This document shows positions 41,898 through 52,515 of a stretch of DNA of 64,000 bases, piece by piece. How positions within the stretch are numbered: position 1 is the first letter of the stretch; each line of letters opens with the position of its first letter. The DNA lies in contig CABYCY010000010.1 in assembly GCA_902517615.1 (NCBI GenBank), forward strand, positions 1 through 64,000, read 5' to 3'. The translations under genes and the position numbers were made by a program. The notes beneath the pieces were generated by a model, which had not been told where the DNA came from, did no database searches, and saw only the letters and a list, made by a program, of their open reading frames with translations. Origin of the DNA: an uncultured Pelagibacteraceae bacterium. Its GTDB lineage: Bacteria > Pseudomonadota > Alphaproteobacteria > Pelagibacterales > Pelagibacteraceae.

Positions 41898-44890
41898 GAT
41901 CTCACCCTTTCACCTTTTGGATCTACATAATGTGATGAAACTATCTCAACCGGAATTACTTTATTTTTAAGTGGTGACATCACAAATAACTTTTCACCAA
42001 TCATGTTTTTTCCATCTTTCAATATTGCTAACGAAAAAGGATTATCATACTCAACGCTCCAACATGAAGCTGAGATATGACCTAATTTTGGATTTGGTAA
42101 TGGTGCATTAGCATCTTTAACCAAATGAGAACCTTCGGGAATGCTTGTTTTTTTATCTAAAGGAACTACCCCTACTATTCTTTGTCTATCATCTGCTATA
42201 AATGCAGTTCTCTGTAATGATCTCTTCCCAATAAAATCTTTCTTTTTGCTGACAAGACTTTCTAAAGCATTGTCGTATGGAATGGTTCTTCCATCAAGTT
42301 CAGAACCAGCAACATGACCCATTTCAATCCTTAAAGTTGATAATGCTTCCGTTCCATAAGGTTGAATTTTAAATTCTTCACCAACTTCCATGATTTTTTC
42401 CCACATAAAGTTTCCATTATCTGACTCTACATTTATTTCATATGCAAGCTCACCAGAAAATGAAATTCTAAATATTCTTGCTTTAACACCGTACAAATCA
42501 TCTTCCATATAACCCATAAAAGGCAAACCTTCATTTGATACATTTGAATTTGGAAATAATTTTTGCAATAAATCTCTAGATTTAGGCCCTGCTATAGCTG
42601 CTCCTGCCCATTGTTCTGTAGTTGAAACTACATTTGCATTTAATTCAGGCCAAACTAATTGCAAATAATATTCTAAGTGTGAAAGGACATTTGCTGCTTG
42701 AGCTGTAGTTGTGGTCATATGATAATGATTTTCTGAAATCCTTGTGGTTGTTCCATCATCCATGACGATTCCATCTTCTCTTAACATTACACCGTATCGA
42801 GCTTTTCCAACTGGCAACTTTAACCATGCGTTAGTATAAACTCTATTTAGTAACTCTGCTGCATCTGGTCCTTTAATATCAATTTTACCCAACGTAGTTA
42901 CATCACATACACCAACATTTGTTCTTACATTTTTCGCTTCCCTTTTAGATCCTTCAAATAAGTTTTCATTGCCTCTTTTATAATATCTAGGTCTCAACCA
43001 AACACCTGCATCAACAAAAACTGCATTATTTTTTTCATGCCAAGCATGCATAGGTGATTTTCTTGTTGGTTTTGAATGTTTACCAATTTCTCTTCCAACT
43101 ATTGCACCAATAGAAACTGGGGTATATGGAGGTCTAAAAGTTGTATGACCAACTGCAGGTACTACTTTATTTTCAATTTCAGATACCAATTGTAAACCAT
43201 TTAAATTACTTGTTTTACCTTGGTCTGTAGCCATACCAAGTGTGGTATATCTTTTAACATGTTCAATTGATCGATAACCTTCTTTTAATGCTATTTCTAC
43301 ATCAGATACTGAAACATCATTTTGAAAATCTAAAAATCTTTTATAATTTTTACCCTCAGGTAATGGAACGCACCAAAATTTATCATGTTTAGATGATTTT
43401 TTTTCAACAACATTTGGAATAAGTACCTCATTGTCATTTTCAGTTATTTTTTTTGACAACTCACTTCCAGCTGCAAATGAAGTTTTTAAAGTTTCTTCAA
43501 GTGAAAATACTCCATTAGCTGCTCCCAAGGTTCTTTCGTTTTGTTTTGATTGACCAGGAATAAAAGCATCAATTTCCTCTTTAAACTTTGTTTTGTTTCC
43601 TGATTGAGAAGCTAAATGAATGGTTGGTGTCCAAAAACCTGAGACACATATACAGTCGCATTGAATATTTTCTATTTTACCAAGTTGTTTTTTATCATCA
43701 GATATACTTGCAATATCGGCTGATTTTACTTTTTTGTATCCTTGTGCTGCAACAACTACATAAGAATTTTTAATATTTATTCCTATATTTTTTGCTTCAT
43801 TAATTATCTCAGACTCTGGATTTTTTCTTGAGTCTAAAACGATAGGATCAACTCCATGTTTTTTGAATTCAATAGCTGTCTCATATCCGCTATCATTATT
43901 TGTAAATATCAAAGGATTTCTTCCAACTAAAACACCATAAACTTTTAAATATTCTTTAGCTGCAGAAGAAAGCATTACACCTGGTGTATCGTTATTTCCA
44001 AAAACTATTGGTCTTTCAATTGATCCAGACGAAATCAAAACTTCTTTTGCCCGAATGTACCATAGCCTTTTGTTTGGATGGTATTTCTTAGTTGCTGGTA
44101 AATGGTCACTAACTTTTTCTGACATCACAAGCATGTTGTGATCATAATATCCAAAAATTTGAGATCTATTTTTTACTACAACATTGGGCATTGTTTTAAG
44201 TTCTGCAATGATTCCCTCTGCCCATTCTTTTCCTGATTGATTTCCGATATTTACATCACTTGTTAATAATGACCCACCAAATCTTGGTTTATCTTCAGCT
44301 AAAATAACTTTCGCTCCATTTTTTGCTGCTGCATAAGCGCTGGACAATCCCGATGGTCCCGATCCAGCGATAAGCAAATCACAATGTTCATATTTATGTT
44401 CGTATCTTTCTTTATCGTGTTTTATTGATGCAACACCTAATCCAGCCGCTTTTCTAATAAATGGTTCATAAATTCTATACCAAAAACTTTTTGGCCACAT
44501 AAAGGTTTTGTAATAAAAGCCAGCTGGTAAAAAAATCTTTAAAAAATTGTTTATTGCACCAATATCAAAGTTTACACTTGGCCAACAGTTTACGCTTTTG
44601 GCTTCTAAACCCTCAAAAAGCTCTTGTTCAGTTGCCTTTATATTGGGCTCAGTTTCATTATTTCTATAAAGTTGAACTATAGCGTAAGGCTCATCCACAC
44701 CAGCTCCAAAAAAACCTCTTGGTCTGTGATATTTAAAACTTCTTCCAACTAAGTGAACTCCATTTGCTAGTAAGGCTGAAGCTAAAGTGTCTCCCTCATA
44801 TCCAAAATATTTTTTTCCATTAAATTTAAAACATAATTTTTTATCTTTATTAATTAATCCAACGTTTTCTATTCTGAAATTTTGAGACAT
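41894..44890 (-). CDS. soxA: Sarcosine oxidase alpha subunit
   Basis: 998 residues from the ATG at 44890, which overlaps the soxD stop as TGATG. Domains in order: an N-terminal ferredoxin-like beta-grasp region (GRSFKYHRPRGFFGAGVDEP), a dinucleotide-binding domain (LLIAGSGPSGLSSAYAAAKNG near 165-185), a Cys-containing segment (NIQCDCICVSGFWTP) and a C-terminal GcvT domain (MLREDGIVMDDGTTTRIS with the Asp-Asp pair, FSGELAYEIN, EMGHVAGSELDGRTIP) that binds THF. The tetramer oxidises sarcosine to glycine, producing 5,10-methylene-THF and H2O2. Intact here, although the beta subunit is not. Confidence 0.95.
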   Translation of the reverse strand: MSQNFRIENVGLINKDKKLCFKFNGKKYFGYEGDTLASALLANGVHLVGRSFKYHRPRGFFGAGVDEPYAIVQLYRNNETEPNIKATEQELFEGLEAKSVNCWPSVNFDIGAINNFLKIFLPAGFYYKTFMWPKSFWYRIYEPFIRKAAGLGVASIKHDKERYEHKYEHCDLLIAGSGPSGLSSAYAAAKNGAKVILAEDKPRFGGSLLTSDVNIGNQSGKEWAEGIIAELKTMPNVVVKNRSQIFGYYDHNMLVMSEKVSDHLPATKKYHPNKRLWYIRAKEVLISSGSIERPIVFGNNDTPGVMLSSAAKEYLKVYGVLVGRNPLIFTNNDSGYETAIEFKKHGVDPIVLDSRKNPESEIINEAKNIGINIKNSYVVVAAQGYKKVKSADIASISDDKKQLGKIENIQCDCICVSGFWTPTIHLASQSGNKTKFKEEIDAFIPGQSKQNERTLGAANGVFSLEETLKTSFAAGSELSKKITENDNEVLIPNVVEKKSSKHDKFWCVPLPEGKNYKRFLDFQNDVSVSDVEIALKEGYRSIEHVKRYTTLGMATDQGKTSNLNGLQLVSEIENKVVPAVGHTTFRPPYTPVSIGAIVGREIGKHSKPTRKSPMHAWHEKNNAVFVDAGVWLRPRYYKRGNENLFEGSKREAKNVRTNVGVCDVTTLGKIDIKGPDAAELLNRVYTNAWLKLPVGKARYGVMLREDGIVMDDGTTTRISENHYHMTTTTAQAANVLSHLEYYLQLVWPELNANVVSTTEQWAGAAIAGPKSRDLLQKLFPNSNVSNEGLPFMGYMEDDLYGVKARIFRISFSGELAYEINVESDNGNFMWEKIMEVGEEFKIQPYGTEALSTLRIEMGHVAGSELDGRTIPYDNALESLVSKKKDFIGKRSLQRTAFIADDRQRIVGVVPLDKKTSIPEGSHLVKDANAPLPNPKLGHISASCWSVEYDNPFSLAILKDGKNMIGEKLFVMSPLKNKVIPVEIVSSHYVDPKGERVRS

Positions 44891-45159
44891 CAAGCAACTT
44901 CCTCATCTGCTTTGAAAGTTCTAGATATTTCATGAGTTGAAGTATCTCTTTCAACTTTTATCCATTGTCTACATCCTGATATATGTTGCCAGAGTTCTAA
45001 ATGCTTACCTCTTAAGCTTTTTCTATTGTAAACAAAATCATCCCAATCTTGATCTGAAACATCCTTGTTAAGTTCTGGTCTTTTAACACTTGCATCTCCA
45101 CCATAAGAGAATTCAATTTGTGGTCTCATTCCACAGTGTGGGCATTTAATATATAGCAT
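44890..45159 (-). CDS. soxD: Sarcosine oxidase delta subunit
   Basis: 89 residues, typical SoxD: IKCPHCGMRPQIEFSYGGDA with two zinc Cys at the start and LELWQHISGCRQWIKVERDT with further ligands (His, Cys). It binds one zinc and packs against SoxA. The start follows the soxB stop with no gap, and the stop overlaps soxA. Complete. Confidence 0.95.
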   Translation of the reverse strand: MLYIKCPHCGMRPQIEFSYGGDASVKRPELNKDVSDQDWDDFVYNRKSLRGKHLELWQHISGCRQWIKVERDTSTHEISRTFKADEEVA

Positions 45160-46303
45160 TTATGATATCCAGGTTTTAGTTCCAAGTCCTTTTTCATCAA
45201 TTAAATGTCCTGTGCTAAACCTATTCAAACTATATCCAGCATTTAATTCATGAACTCTATCTTGTGCGATAGTATGTGCAAATGTCCAGCCAGATGCAGG
45301 TGTGGCTTTAAAGCCACCGTAACACCAACCGCAATTTAAATATAAACCTTCAATATGTGTCTTATCAATTATTGGGGAGCCATCCATTGACATGTCCATT
45401 ATACCACCCCAAGTTCTAAGCATTTTTAATTTGCTTAAAAAAGGCATCATAGCAATTCCTTCTGTCAACACGTGTTGCAGAGTTGGTAAGTTTCCTCTTT
45501 GTGCATAACTATTGTATCCGTCAAGATCTCCGCCCATTACCATTTCACCTTTATCTGACTGACTTACATAAAAATGACCTGCACCAAAAGTAACAACGCT
45601 ATCTAAAACTGGTTTAACTGGTTCAGAAACACAAGCTTGAAGTAAATGAGTTTCAATTGGTAAGGTCATATTTAATTTTTCAGCTAAAATATTTGTACTA
45701 CCTGCAACACATAGAGTCTGCTTGACGAGCATAGCCCCATGCGACCGCATCATGTCGGGCTGTGCCTGCACTTGGCTGCATCAATCCTCCAAAAATAGGA
45801 AATCTTACATTTTCAGAAAAATCAGCCATTGGAATAATTTCTTTTACCTGTTCTCTATTTAATAGAACTGCATCTATTCCATTCAATCTCATTGAATTTC
45901 CTCTTCTTGCATAAGCGTTCATTTGTGCATCAGAATGAGCAAGATTAATAATTCCTCTAGGAGAAAACATTACATTATAATTCAGATCCTGACTCATCTT
46001 TCTCCATAGATCCATTCCAAACTCGCTGAATAGACCATTTTCATCATGCATATAATTTGATCTAATTATTGTAGTGTTACGTCCAACGTTTCCACCACCT
46101 ATCCAACCTTTCTCAATGATTGCAACTTTAGTTATTTTGTGCTCTTTAGCTAAATAATAAGCAGTAGCAAGGCCATGGCCTCCACCACCAATAATTACAA
46201 CATCGTATTCCTCTTTTGGTGTTGGATCTTTCCATGCTAGATCCCAATTTTCATGGTTTGAAAAAGCGTTTTTAACAAGGTTAAATATTGAATATTTTTG
46301 CAT
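45160..46303 (-). pseudogene. soxB: Sarcosine oxidase beta subunit with an out-of-frame internal deletion
   Basis: Two overlapping frames make up one SoxB. The first (46303 down to about 45716) gives the FAD domain, GGGGHGLATAYYLAKEH and ARRGNSMRLNG, through HDAVAWGYARQAD. The second (from about 45715 to 45160) resumes with LCVAGSTNILAEKLNM and runs to the normal end (FNCGWCYGGFKATPAS-like block, HTIAQD). Joined, they total about 380 residues against roughly 415 normally. About 35-40 residues that should follow AWGYAR-xAD (the start of a second strand pair in the FAD domain) are missing and the frame is shifted. The gene cannot make SoxB as written. Confidence 0.82.
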
Positions 46304-46432
46304 TTAATAATTTTATAACAATCAATTTAAATAGTGCTTATTTTTTTTATATATATTTTTTAGAAGTTTCCAAAAATGACAAAAAAGGATAAGAAGTCAG
46401 GGACAAAAACTTTTTAATATAAGGGATTTTTA

Positions 46433-48115
46433 ATGACTGATGTAAAATCAGATATTCAGATAGCAAGAGAAGCTAAAATGCAACCAATAAAAGACATATT
46501 ATCAAAGATAGGTGTGCCTGATGAGAATTTTGCTTTCAGTCCTATGGGGAGACATATTGCAAAAATAAATCTTGAATATTTAGATACTCTTAAAAATAAA
46601 AATGGTAAATTAATTTTAGTTACAGCAATCACTCCTACACCAGCCGGAGAGGGTAAAACGACAACCTCTGTTGGTTTAAATGATGGTTTAAATAAAATTG
46701 GAAAAAAATCTATAGTTTGTTTAAGAGAACCAAGTCTTGGTCCTTCATTCGGGATGAAGGGTGGAGCTGCTGGCGGTGGTTATGCACAAGTAGTACCAAT
46801 GGAACAAATCAATCTTCATTTTACTGGAGACTTTCATGCTATTACATCTGCCCACAATTTATTATCCGCATTAATTGATAATCATATTTACTGGGGTAAC
46901 AAACTTAATATTGATGTTAGAAGAGTTGTTTGGAGAAGAGTAATGGATATGAATGATAGGTCTTTGAGATCTATAATTGTTGATTTGGGAGGTGTCGCTA
47001 ATGGTTATCCAAGACAAGATAGTTTCGATATCACTGTTGCGTCTGAATTAATGGCTATTTTCTGTTTAGCAACAGACCTTAAAGATTTAGAAAATAGAAT
47101 TGGTAATATTACAATTGGTTATACCAGAGATAAACAAGCAATTTATGCAAAAGATTTAAACGCTCAAGGTCCAATGACAGTTTTGCTTAAAGAAGCAATA
47201 AGACCTAATGTAACTCAAACTTTAGAAAATAATCCTGCAATAATTCACGGTGGGCCTTTTGCAAACATTGCTCATGGTTGTAACTCTGTGATTGCAACTA
47301 AGGCAGGATTAAAATTAGCTGATTACGTCGTTACGGAAGCAGGCTTTGGAGCTGATTTAGGAGCTGAAAAATTTTTAGATATAAAATGTAGAAAATCAAA
47401 TCTTAAACCAGACTGTGTTGTTATTGTAGCAACTATCAGAGCATTAAAAATGCATGGAGGAGTTGCTAAAGAGGATTTAAAAAAAGAGAATTTATCTGCT
47501 TTAAAAGATGGAATGGTAAATTTAAGAAGACATATTAATAATATTAGAAAATTTGGATTACCAGTAACTGTAGCTATTAATCATTTTATTACAGATACAG
47601 AGGATGAAATGAAAACATTGTTAGATTTTTGTGAAACGCAAGGTGTAAAAGCATCAAAATGTAGTCATTGGTCTAATGGAAGCGAAGGAACTATTGAACT
47701 GGCCAAAAATGTTACAGAAATTTGTGAAGACAAAAAAGATACATTTAAATTTTTATATGAAGATGATCTTCCGCTATTCAAAAAAATAGAGAAAATCGCT
47801 CAAGAAATATACAGCGCTAGTGAAGTAGTAGCAGATACAAAAATTAGACTACAGTTAAAAGATTTTGAAGAAAAAGGTTATGGTAAGCTACCTGTTTGTA
47901 TTGCAAAAACTCAATATAGTTTTTCAACTGATCCGAATTTAAAAGGTGCTCCTACAGGTCACGTTTTACCAGTTAGAGAAGTAAGACTTTCGTCAGGTGC
48001 TGAATTTATTGTTGTGGTGTGCGGTGAAATCATGACCATGCCAGGATTACCAAGAGTTCCTGCTGCTGACTCCATTAAGTTAAATGACAAAGGTGAGATT
48101 GAAGGTTTATTCTAA
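46433..48115 (+). CDS. fhs: Formate-tetrahydrofolate ligase
   Basis: 560 residues, the usual size. P-loop [17 protein letters not shown] (residues about 65-81), [37 protein letters not shown] and [11 protein letters not shown] are all present. It makes 10-formyl-THF from formate, ATP and THF, or runs in reverse to gain ATP. It links the C1 units released by the demethylases to formate. Upstream spacer 46304-46432 (129 bases) separates it from the divergent soxB; AAGGG precedes the start. Its last 9 bases overlap the converging amidotransferase. Confidence 0.97.
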   Translation: MTDVKSDIQIAREAKMQPIKDILSKIGVPDENFAFSPMGRHIAKINLEYLDTLKNKNGKLILVTAITPTPAGEGKTTTSVGLNDGLNKIGKKSIVCLREPSLGPSFGMKGGAAGGGYAQVVPMEQINLHFTGDFHAITSAHNLLSALIDNHIYWGNKLNIDVRRVVWRRVMDMNDRSLRSIIVDLGGVANGYPRQDSFDITVASELMAIFCLATDLKDLENRIGNITIGYTRDKQAIYAKDLNAQGPMTVLLKEAIRPNVTQTLENNPAIIHGGPFANIAHGCNSVIATKAGLKLADYVVTEAGFGADLGAEKFLDIKCRKSNLKPDCVVIVATIRALKMHGGVAKEDLKKENLSALKDGMVNLRRHINNIRKFGLPVTVAINHFITDTEDEMKTLLDFCETQGVKASKCSHWSNGSEGTIELAKNVTEICEDKKDTFKFLYEDDLPLFKKIEKIAQEIYSASEVVADTKIRLQLKDFEEKGYGKLPVCIAKTQYSFSTDPNLKGAPTGHVLPVREVRLSSGAEFIVVVCGEIMTMPGLPRVPAADSIKLNDKGEIEGLF

Positions 48116-48895
48116 GTTAAGATAATCTATCCAATTTTCTAATTCTCTCATTCTTGAAATTTTATCTAGTTTTTGATTTTCTGTTTCAATATATTCAATA
48201 TGGTTATCAATCTCCTTTTGATCTTTAAAAGCACCTTTTTCTAATAATCGTTCTTTTCTAAAAATAATTAAATTAACCATTTTATTGTAAGTAATTTCAG
48301 GATGATATTGAAGTCCCCAAATATTACAATCTCCAACTTTAAAATTTATCCCTTGAACATTATTAATTGAGTTTGAGGCCAATAAAGTTGAATTTTCTGG
48401 CATTGTTGTAACTTCATCAAAATTAAATGCAGGTGTATTAAAAGTTTTATCCTTATTTTTATAAAGTGGATGATTTAAACCATTTTCATTAATTTCTATA
48501 TTTAAAGCAATTCCTCTATGAGATCCTTTAGTACCTTTTTTTACCTCTCCTCCTGCTGTAGTTACTGCAACTTGCATTCCCCAGCAAATTGCTAAAATTT
48601 TTTTAATTTTTTTTTGGCACTCTTTCATAAAATCTATTTGTCTTTTTATTTCTGGAGTATTGTTATATATATTTAAACTGCTTCCACCCCAAATAAGACC
48701 ATCATAACTTTCAAGTGCATCAATATTTTTATCAATACTTTCATCTGAAGAAGGATTAACCACGTGAGTTTCCAGTTTATCTGTAAAATACGCTAAACTA
48801 TCTTTAAGACTTTCTGTATGTGTTTGAATTCCTGCAGAAGAAAAACTTTGATTTTCCTCTCGTAAGTTTCCTTCAACTATTAATATTTTTTTCAT
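48107..48895 (-). CDS. Class I glutamine amidotransferase-like protein
   Basis: 262 residues. Nucleophile Cys in [17 protein letters not shown] (near residue 105), [10 protein letters not shown] upstream, and the His-Glu pair in [13 protein letters not shown] (near 200). The length and the free-standing form fit GMP-synthase-like amidotransferases and gamma-glutamyl hydrolases such as PuuD rather than a subunit of a known synthase. It is translated directly after the Fe-alcohol dehydrogenase gene (one-base overlap). Possible role: releasing ammonia from gamma-glutamyl compounds. Unproven. Confidence 0.82.
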   Translation of the reverse strand: MKKILIVEGNLREENQSFSSAGIQTHTESLKDSLAYFTDKLETHVVNPSSDESIDKNIDALESYDGLIWGGSSLNIYNNTPEIKRQIDFMKECQKKIKKILAICWGMQVAVTTAGGEVKKGTKGSHRGIALNIEINENGLNHPLYKNKDKTFNTPAFNFDEVTTMPENSTLLASNSINNVQGINFKVGDCNIWGLQYHPEITYNKMVNLIIFRKERLLEKGAFKDQKEIDNHIEYIETENQKLDKISRMRELENWIDYLNLE

Positions 48896-50052
48896 TAAAA
48901 TAATTCTCCAGAAATACTTTTTATATACATTTCTTTTAGATCATTTTGGCTTAATTTTTTTGGGTTTCCTCCAGTTGATGGATCTTCAAATGCCATCAAA
49001 GAAAGTTCATCTAAATCAATATTACTACAATCCATAACATCTGACAATTTGTGTGGAATATTTAAATTATGTCTTAATTGTAAAATCCAATCTAAAAAAC
49101 TTTCAAAATTTTTATTTAAGTTAAGATAATCACATATTGATATTATTTTATTTTCAATAGAAGATTTATTAAATGTTAGGACATAGGGCATGAATATAGC
49201 GTTAGATAAACCATGATGAACGTTAAATTTACCATTAACAGGGTGACTCAATGAATGAATTGCTCCAAGTCCTTTTTGAAATGCAGTTGAACCCATTGAA
49301 GCTGCAGAAAGTAAATCCATTCTGGAATCAACATCTTTTCCATTTTTAAAAGCTTTAATTAATGAATTTTTAATTAATTTCATTCCTTCTATTGCCATAC
49401 CATCAGCCATTGGATGGTATCCCGGTGCACAAAAAGCCTCTAAATTATGTGCTAATGCATCCATTCCAGTTGCAGCAGTTAATCTTGGAGATAATTCTAA
49501 AGTAAGTAAAGGATCTAAAATAACAATTGAAGGTAACATTTTTGGATGAAAAATAATTTTTTTTGCACTGGTTTCTGTATTGATGATTGCAGATGCTCTT
49601 CCAGTTTCGGATCCAGTTCCAGCAGTAGTTGGGACTGCAATAATTTTTGAAATTTTAGAATTGTCTGCTCTTGTCCAGTAATCACCAATATCTTCAAAAT
49701 CCCATAGAGGTCTAGATTGATTACACATAAATGCTATAGCTTTTCCAACATCTAAACCGCTTCCTCCTCCTAAAGCTATTACACCATCACAGCCCGAAGC
49801 ATTATAAACTTCAACACCTTCTTCTACGTTTTGTCCAATTGGATTTCCCGTAAAATTAGAAAAGATAGTTAAATTTTGAAAACTTTTTTTTAACCTCAAT
49901 ATAATATTTTTTATTATATCTAAATTAATTAAATCTTTATCGGTTACAAACAGCGGGTTTGAAATATTTAACTCTTTACAAGCATAAGATAAATCTTCAA
50001 TCCTATTTTCTCCTATCCACATTGTGGTAGGATAATTCCAATTAATACCCAT
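48895..50052 (-). CDS. Iron-containing alcohol dehydrogenase
   Basis: 385 residues, group III (Fe-ADH): GCDGVIALGGGSGLDVGKAIAF (NAD site, residues about 90-111), PTTAGTGSETGRASAI, the metal-binding block MDALAHNLEAFCAPGYHPMAD and GAIHSLSHPVNGKFNVHHGLSNA. It oxidises an alcohol or reduces an aldehyde; substrate unknown. Formaldehyde or a C2/C3 aldehyde from methylated compound breakdown is a fair guess. Paired with the amidotransferase on the minus strand. Confidence 0.92.
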   Translation of the reverse strand: MGINWNYPTTMWIGENRIEDLSYACKELNISNPLFVTDKDLINLDIIKNIILRLKKSFQNLTIFSNFTGNPIGQNVEEGVEVYNASGCDGVIALGGGSGLDVGKAIAFMCNQSRPLWDFEDIGDYWTRADNSKISKIIAVPTTAGTGSETGRASAIINTETSAKKIIFHPKMLPSIVILDPLLTLELSPRLTAATGMDALAHNLEAFCAPGYHPMADGMAIEGMKLIKNSLIKAFKNGKDVDSRMDLLSAASMGSTAFQKGLGAIHSLSHPVNGKFNVHHGLSNAIFMPYVLTFNKSSIENKIISICDYLNLNKNFESFLDWILQLRHNLNIPHKLSDVMDCSNIDLDELSLMAFEDPSTGGNPKKLSQNDLKEMYIKSISGELF

Positions 50053-50129
50053 AATAAAATATAATTTTATTTTTTTATAAATTGTTAGTAAGATATATTT
50101 ATAAATTTATTAATGATAGGAAAAATTCT

Positions 50130-51464
50130 ATGTCAAAAGTAGCAATTATCGGCGCAGGTCCTTGTGGACTTTCAATTTTAAGAGCATTTGAACATTTGGA
50201 AAAAAAAGGAGAAAAAATTCCTGAAATAATTTGCTTTGAAAAACAAGAAAGTTGGGGTGGTTTGTGGAACTACAACTGGAGAACTGGTTCAGATCAATAT
50301 GGAGATCCTGTTCCTAACAGTATGTATAGATACTTGTGGTCTAATGGACCTAAAGAGTGTTTGGAATTTGCCGATTATTCTTTTGATGAACATTTTGGGA
50401 AGCCAATTCCTTCTTTCCCTCCAAGAGAAGTCCTTCAAGATTATATTTTGGGAAGAGTAAGCAAAGGAAATATAAAAGGTAAAATTAAATTTAATACTAG
50501 AGTTATAAATACTGTTTATAAAAATGATAAGTTTGAAATTAGCTATCAAGACAAAGTTAATAATAAAATTTTAAATGATACGTTTGATTATGTAGTGGTC
50601 TCTACAGGTCATTTTTCAGTACCTTTTATTCCCGAATATGAAGGTATGAATTCTTTTCCAGGAAGAATAATGCACTCACATGATTTTAGAGATGCGGAGG
50701 AGTTCAGGGGAAAAAATGTAATTGTTTTAGGAAGTAGTTATTCTGCTGAGGATGTTGCGCTACAATGTAATAAGTATGGTGCTAAAAGTGTAACGATTGG
50801 CTACAGACATAACCCAATGGGTTTCAAATGGCCAAAAGGCATGAAAGAGGTCCATTATTTAGATAGGTTAGAGGGAAAAAAGGCAATATTTAAAGATGGA
50901 ACAGAGCAAGATGCTGATGTAGTCATTTTGTGTACTGGATATCTACATCATTTCCCATTCTTAGATGAAAGTTTACAATTAAAAACTCATAACAGATTGT
51001 ATCCCCCAAAACTTTATAAAGGTGTTGTATGGCAAGATAATCATAAACTTTTATATTTAGGTATGCAGGATCAATTTCACACATTTAATATGTTTGATTG
51101 TCAAGGGTGGTACGCAAGAGATGTAATCATGGGGAAAATCAAAATGCCTAGTGATGACGAAATAGACAAAGACATTAATAAATGGGTTGCTATGGAAGAA
51201 AAATTAGAAAATCCTGATCAAATGATTGATTTTCAAACAGAATATACCAAAGAACTTCATGATATTTCTGATTATCCTAAAATTGATTTTGAATTAATTA
51301 GAAAACATTTCAAGGAATGGGAACATCATAAAGTAGAGGATATACTTACTTATAGAAATAAGTCATTTTCATCACCAGTAACTGGATCTGTTGCACCACT
51401 GCATCATACACAATGGGAGTCTGCTATGGACGATTCAATGAAAACATTTTTAAATCAAAAATAA
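50130..51464 (+). CDS. tmm: Trimethylamine monooxygenase (bacterial FMO)
   Basis: 444 residues from the ATG at 50130 (MSKVAIIGAG), preceded by TAGGA; an in-frame ATG at 50082 would only add an unlikely extension. FAD motif VAIIGAGPCGLSILRAF, the FMO signature FPGRIMHSHDF, NADPH motif VIVLGSSYSAEDVAL and ILCTGYLHHFPF are all present. The overall text matches my memory of SAR11 Tmm closely. It oxidises TMA to TMAO using NADPH and O2, and the enzyme can also turn DMS into DMSO. Transcribed alone on the plus strand. Confidence 0.93.
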   Translation: MSKVAIIGAGPCGLSILRAFEHLEKKGEKIPEIICFEKQESWGGLWNYNWRTGSDQYGDPVPNSMYRYLWSNGPKECLEFADYSFDEHFGKPIPSFPPREVLQDYILGRVSKGNIKGKIKFNTRVINTVYKNDKFEISYQDKVNNKILNDTFDYVVVSTGHFSVPFIPEYEGMNSFPGRIMHSHDFRDAEEFRGKNVIVLGSSYSAEDVALQCNKYGAKSVTIGYRHNPMGFKWPKGMKEVHYLDRLEGKKAIFKDGTEQDADVVILCTGYLHHFPFLDESLQLKTHNRLYPPKLYKGVVWQDNHKLLYLGMQDQFHTFNMFDCQGWYARDVIMGKIKMPSDDEIDKDINKWVAMEEKLENPDQMIDFQTEYTKELHDISDYPKIDFELIRKHFKEWEHHKVEDILTYRNKSFSSPVTGSVAPLHHTQWESAMDDSMKTFLNQK

Positions 51465-51465
51465 A

Positions 51466-52494
51466 TTACCAGCTAATTTCTAATTTCTGGTTTTTACATA
51501 TAGATTTAATGACACTAAAAAGAAGAGGAAATTCTTTTTCCTCAAAATCTTTTAAAACTTTTGGTCCTATTTCATAAGCTAAATCAGCACCTTCTACAGT
51601 TATATTTTTCATAAATTTTTCTTTAGCTTCTTTAAATAAGTGACCTTGCCCTAAATAATATCCCATCTTACTATTCCTACCTCCAGCAGAACTGACATAT
51701 AAATCTCCTAATCCCGCTAAACCATAAGCAGAGTCTTCTTTGCCATTTAATTTTTTAGTTAGAGACTTCATTTCATCAACCGCCTTGTAAGCTAAAGATG
51801 CAGCTGTATTAAGAAAATATTTTTTCTTTGTTTCACTGTCGAGTAGTTTACTACTTAAACCTTCTGAAGCTCCTATCAACATAGAATAAATATTTTTTGT
51901 TGCAGCACAAATTTCAATACCTATCAGATCTGTTGAATATTCAGTTGAATAATAATTAGTAGATATAATTGAGCCAATATTTTTAATTACGTTCATATCT
52001 TTATTTGCTAAAATTACACTGCTATTAATTCTGTTTGCAAGTCCAGTTGCAAGACAAGGGCCTCCGACAGCTGAAATTTTGGGATTTTTAATTCCATTTT
52101 TAATTAAAATTTTTTCTAGTTTTTCAGCTAATGTTTCAAATTTATTATCAATTACGGCTAAACCCTTTGTTAAAAGGAGAATATCTGATCTACTTTCATA
52201 AAATTTTGAAAATTCATTGCCAATCCACTCTATTCCCTTGGAACTAACACCAACTACTAATAAATCAATATTTTTTTTAATTTGATCATTAAGTTCAGAA
52301 TATTTTATTACTTTAATATTTTTTGGTAGTTGACAATTTAATACTGGATGAAAATTATTATTTTTATTTATTTGTTCTATAATTTTATCCTCTAAAAAAG
52401 ATCCTACTAAAATTGTTTCATTGCCATTATCAGCACAGGGTACGGCAAAAGCTGATCCCATCGCACCTGCACCTATGATTACAATTTTTTTCAT
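51466..52494 (-). CDS. gpsA: NAD(P)-dependent glycerol-3-phosphate dehydrogenase
   Basis: 342 residues: KIVIIGAGAMGSAFAVPCADNG (3-24), LLTKGLAVIDNKFETL, ISAVGGPCLATGLANR, catalytic Lys in EICAATKNIYSMLIG and GLAGLGDLYVSSAGGRNSKMG. It has the GpsA fold but is somewhat diverged (GGPCLA for GGPSFA). It links DHAP and glycerol-3-phosphate. It lies directly downstream of glpK (21 bases), so glycerol entry is a likely theme. The stop is 1 base from the converging tmm. Confidence 0.85.
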   Translation of the reverse strand: MKKIVIIGAGAMGSAFAVPCADNGNETILVGSFLEDKIIEQINKNNNFHPVLNCQLPKNIKVIKYSELNDQIKKNIDLLVVGVSSKGIEWIGNEFSKFYESRSDILLLTKGLAVIDNKFETLAEKLEKILIKNGIKNPKISAVGGPCLATGLANRINSSVILANKDMNVIKNIGSIISTNYYSTEYSTDLIGIEICAATKNIYSMLIGASEGLSSKLLDSETKKKYFLNTAASLAYKAVDEMKSLTKKLNGKEDSAYGLAGLGDLYVSSAGGRNSKMGYYLGQGHLFKEAKEKFMKNITVEGADLAYEIGPKVLKDFEEKEFPLLFSVIKSICKNQKLEISW

Positions 52495-52515
52495 AAAAAG
52501 CTTATAAAGATTAAT

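Noticed and set aside
45160-45771. Separate 203-aa FAD protein starting at the ATG at 45771
   Set aside because: Its first 17 codons are SoxB's upstream frame read out of phase; conserved sequence begins only at about LCVAGSTN. It is the 3' part of broken soxB.
46304-46432. A riboswitch or small gene before fhs
   Set aside because: Only a 13-codon ORF and AT-rich sequence without stable stems were found.
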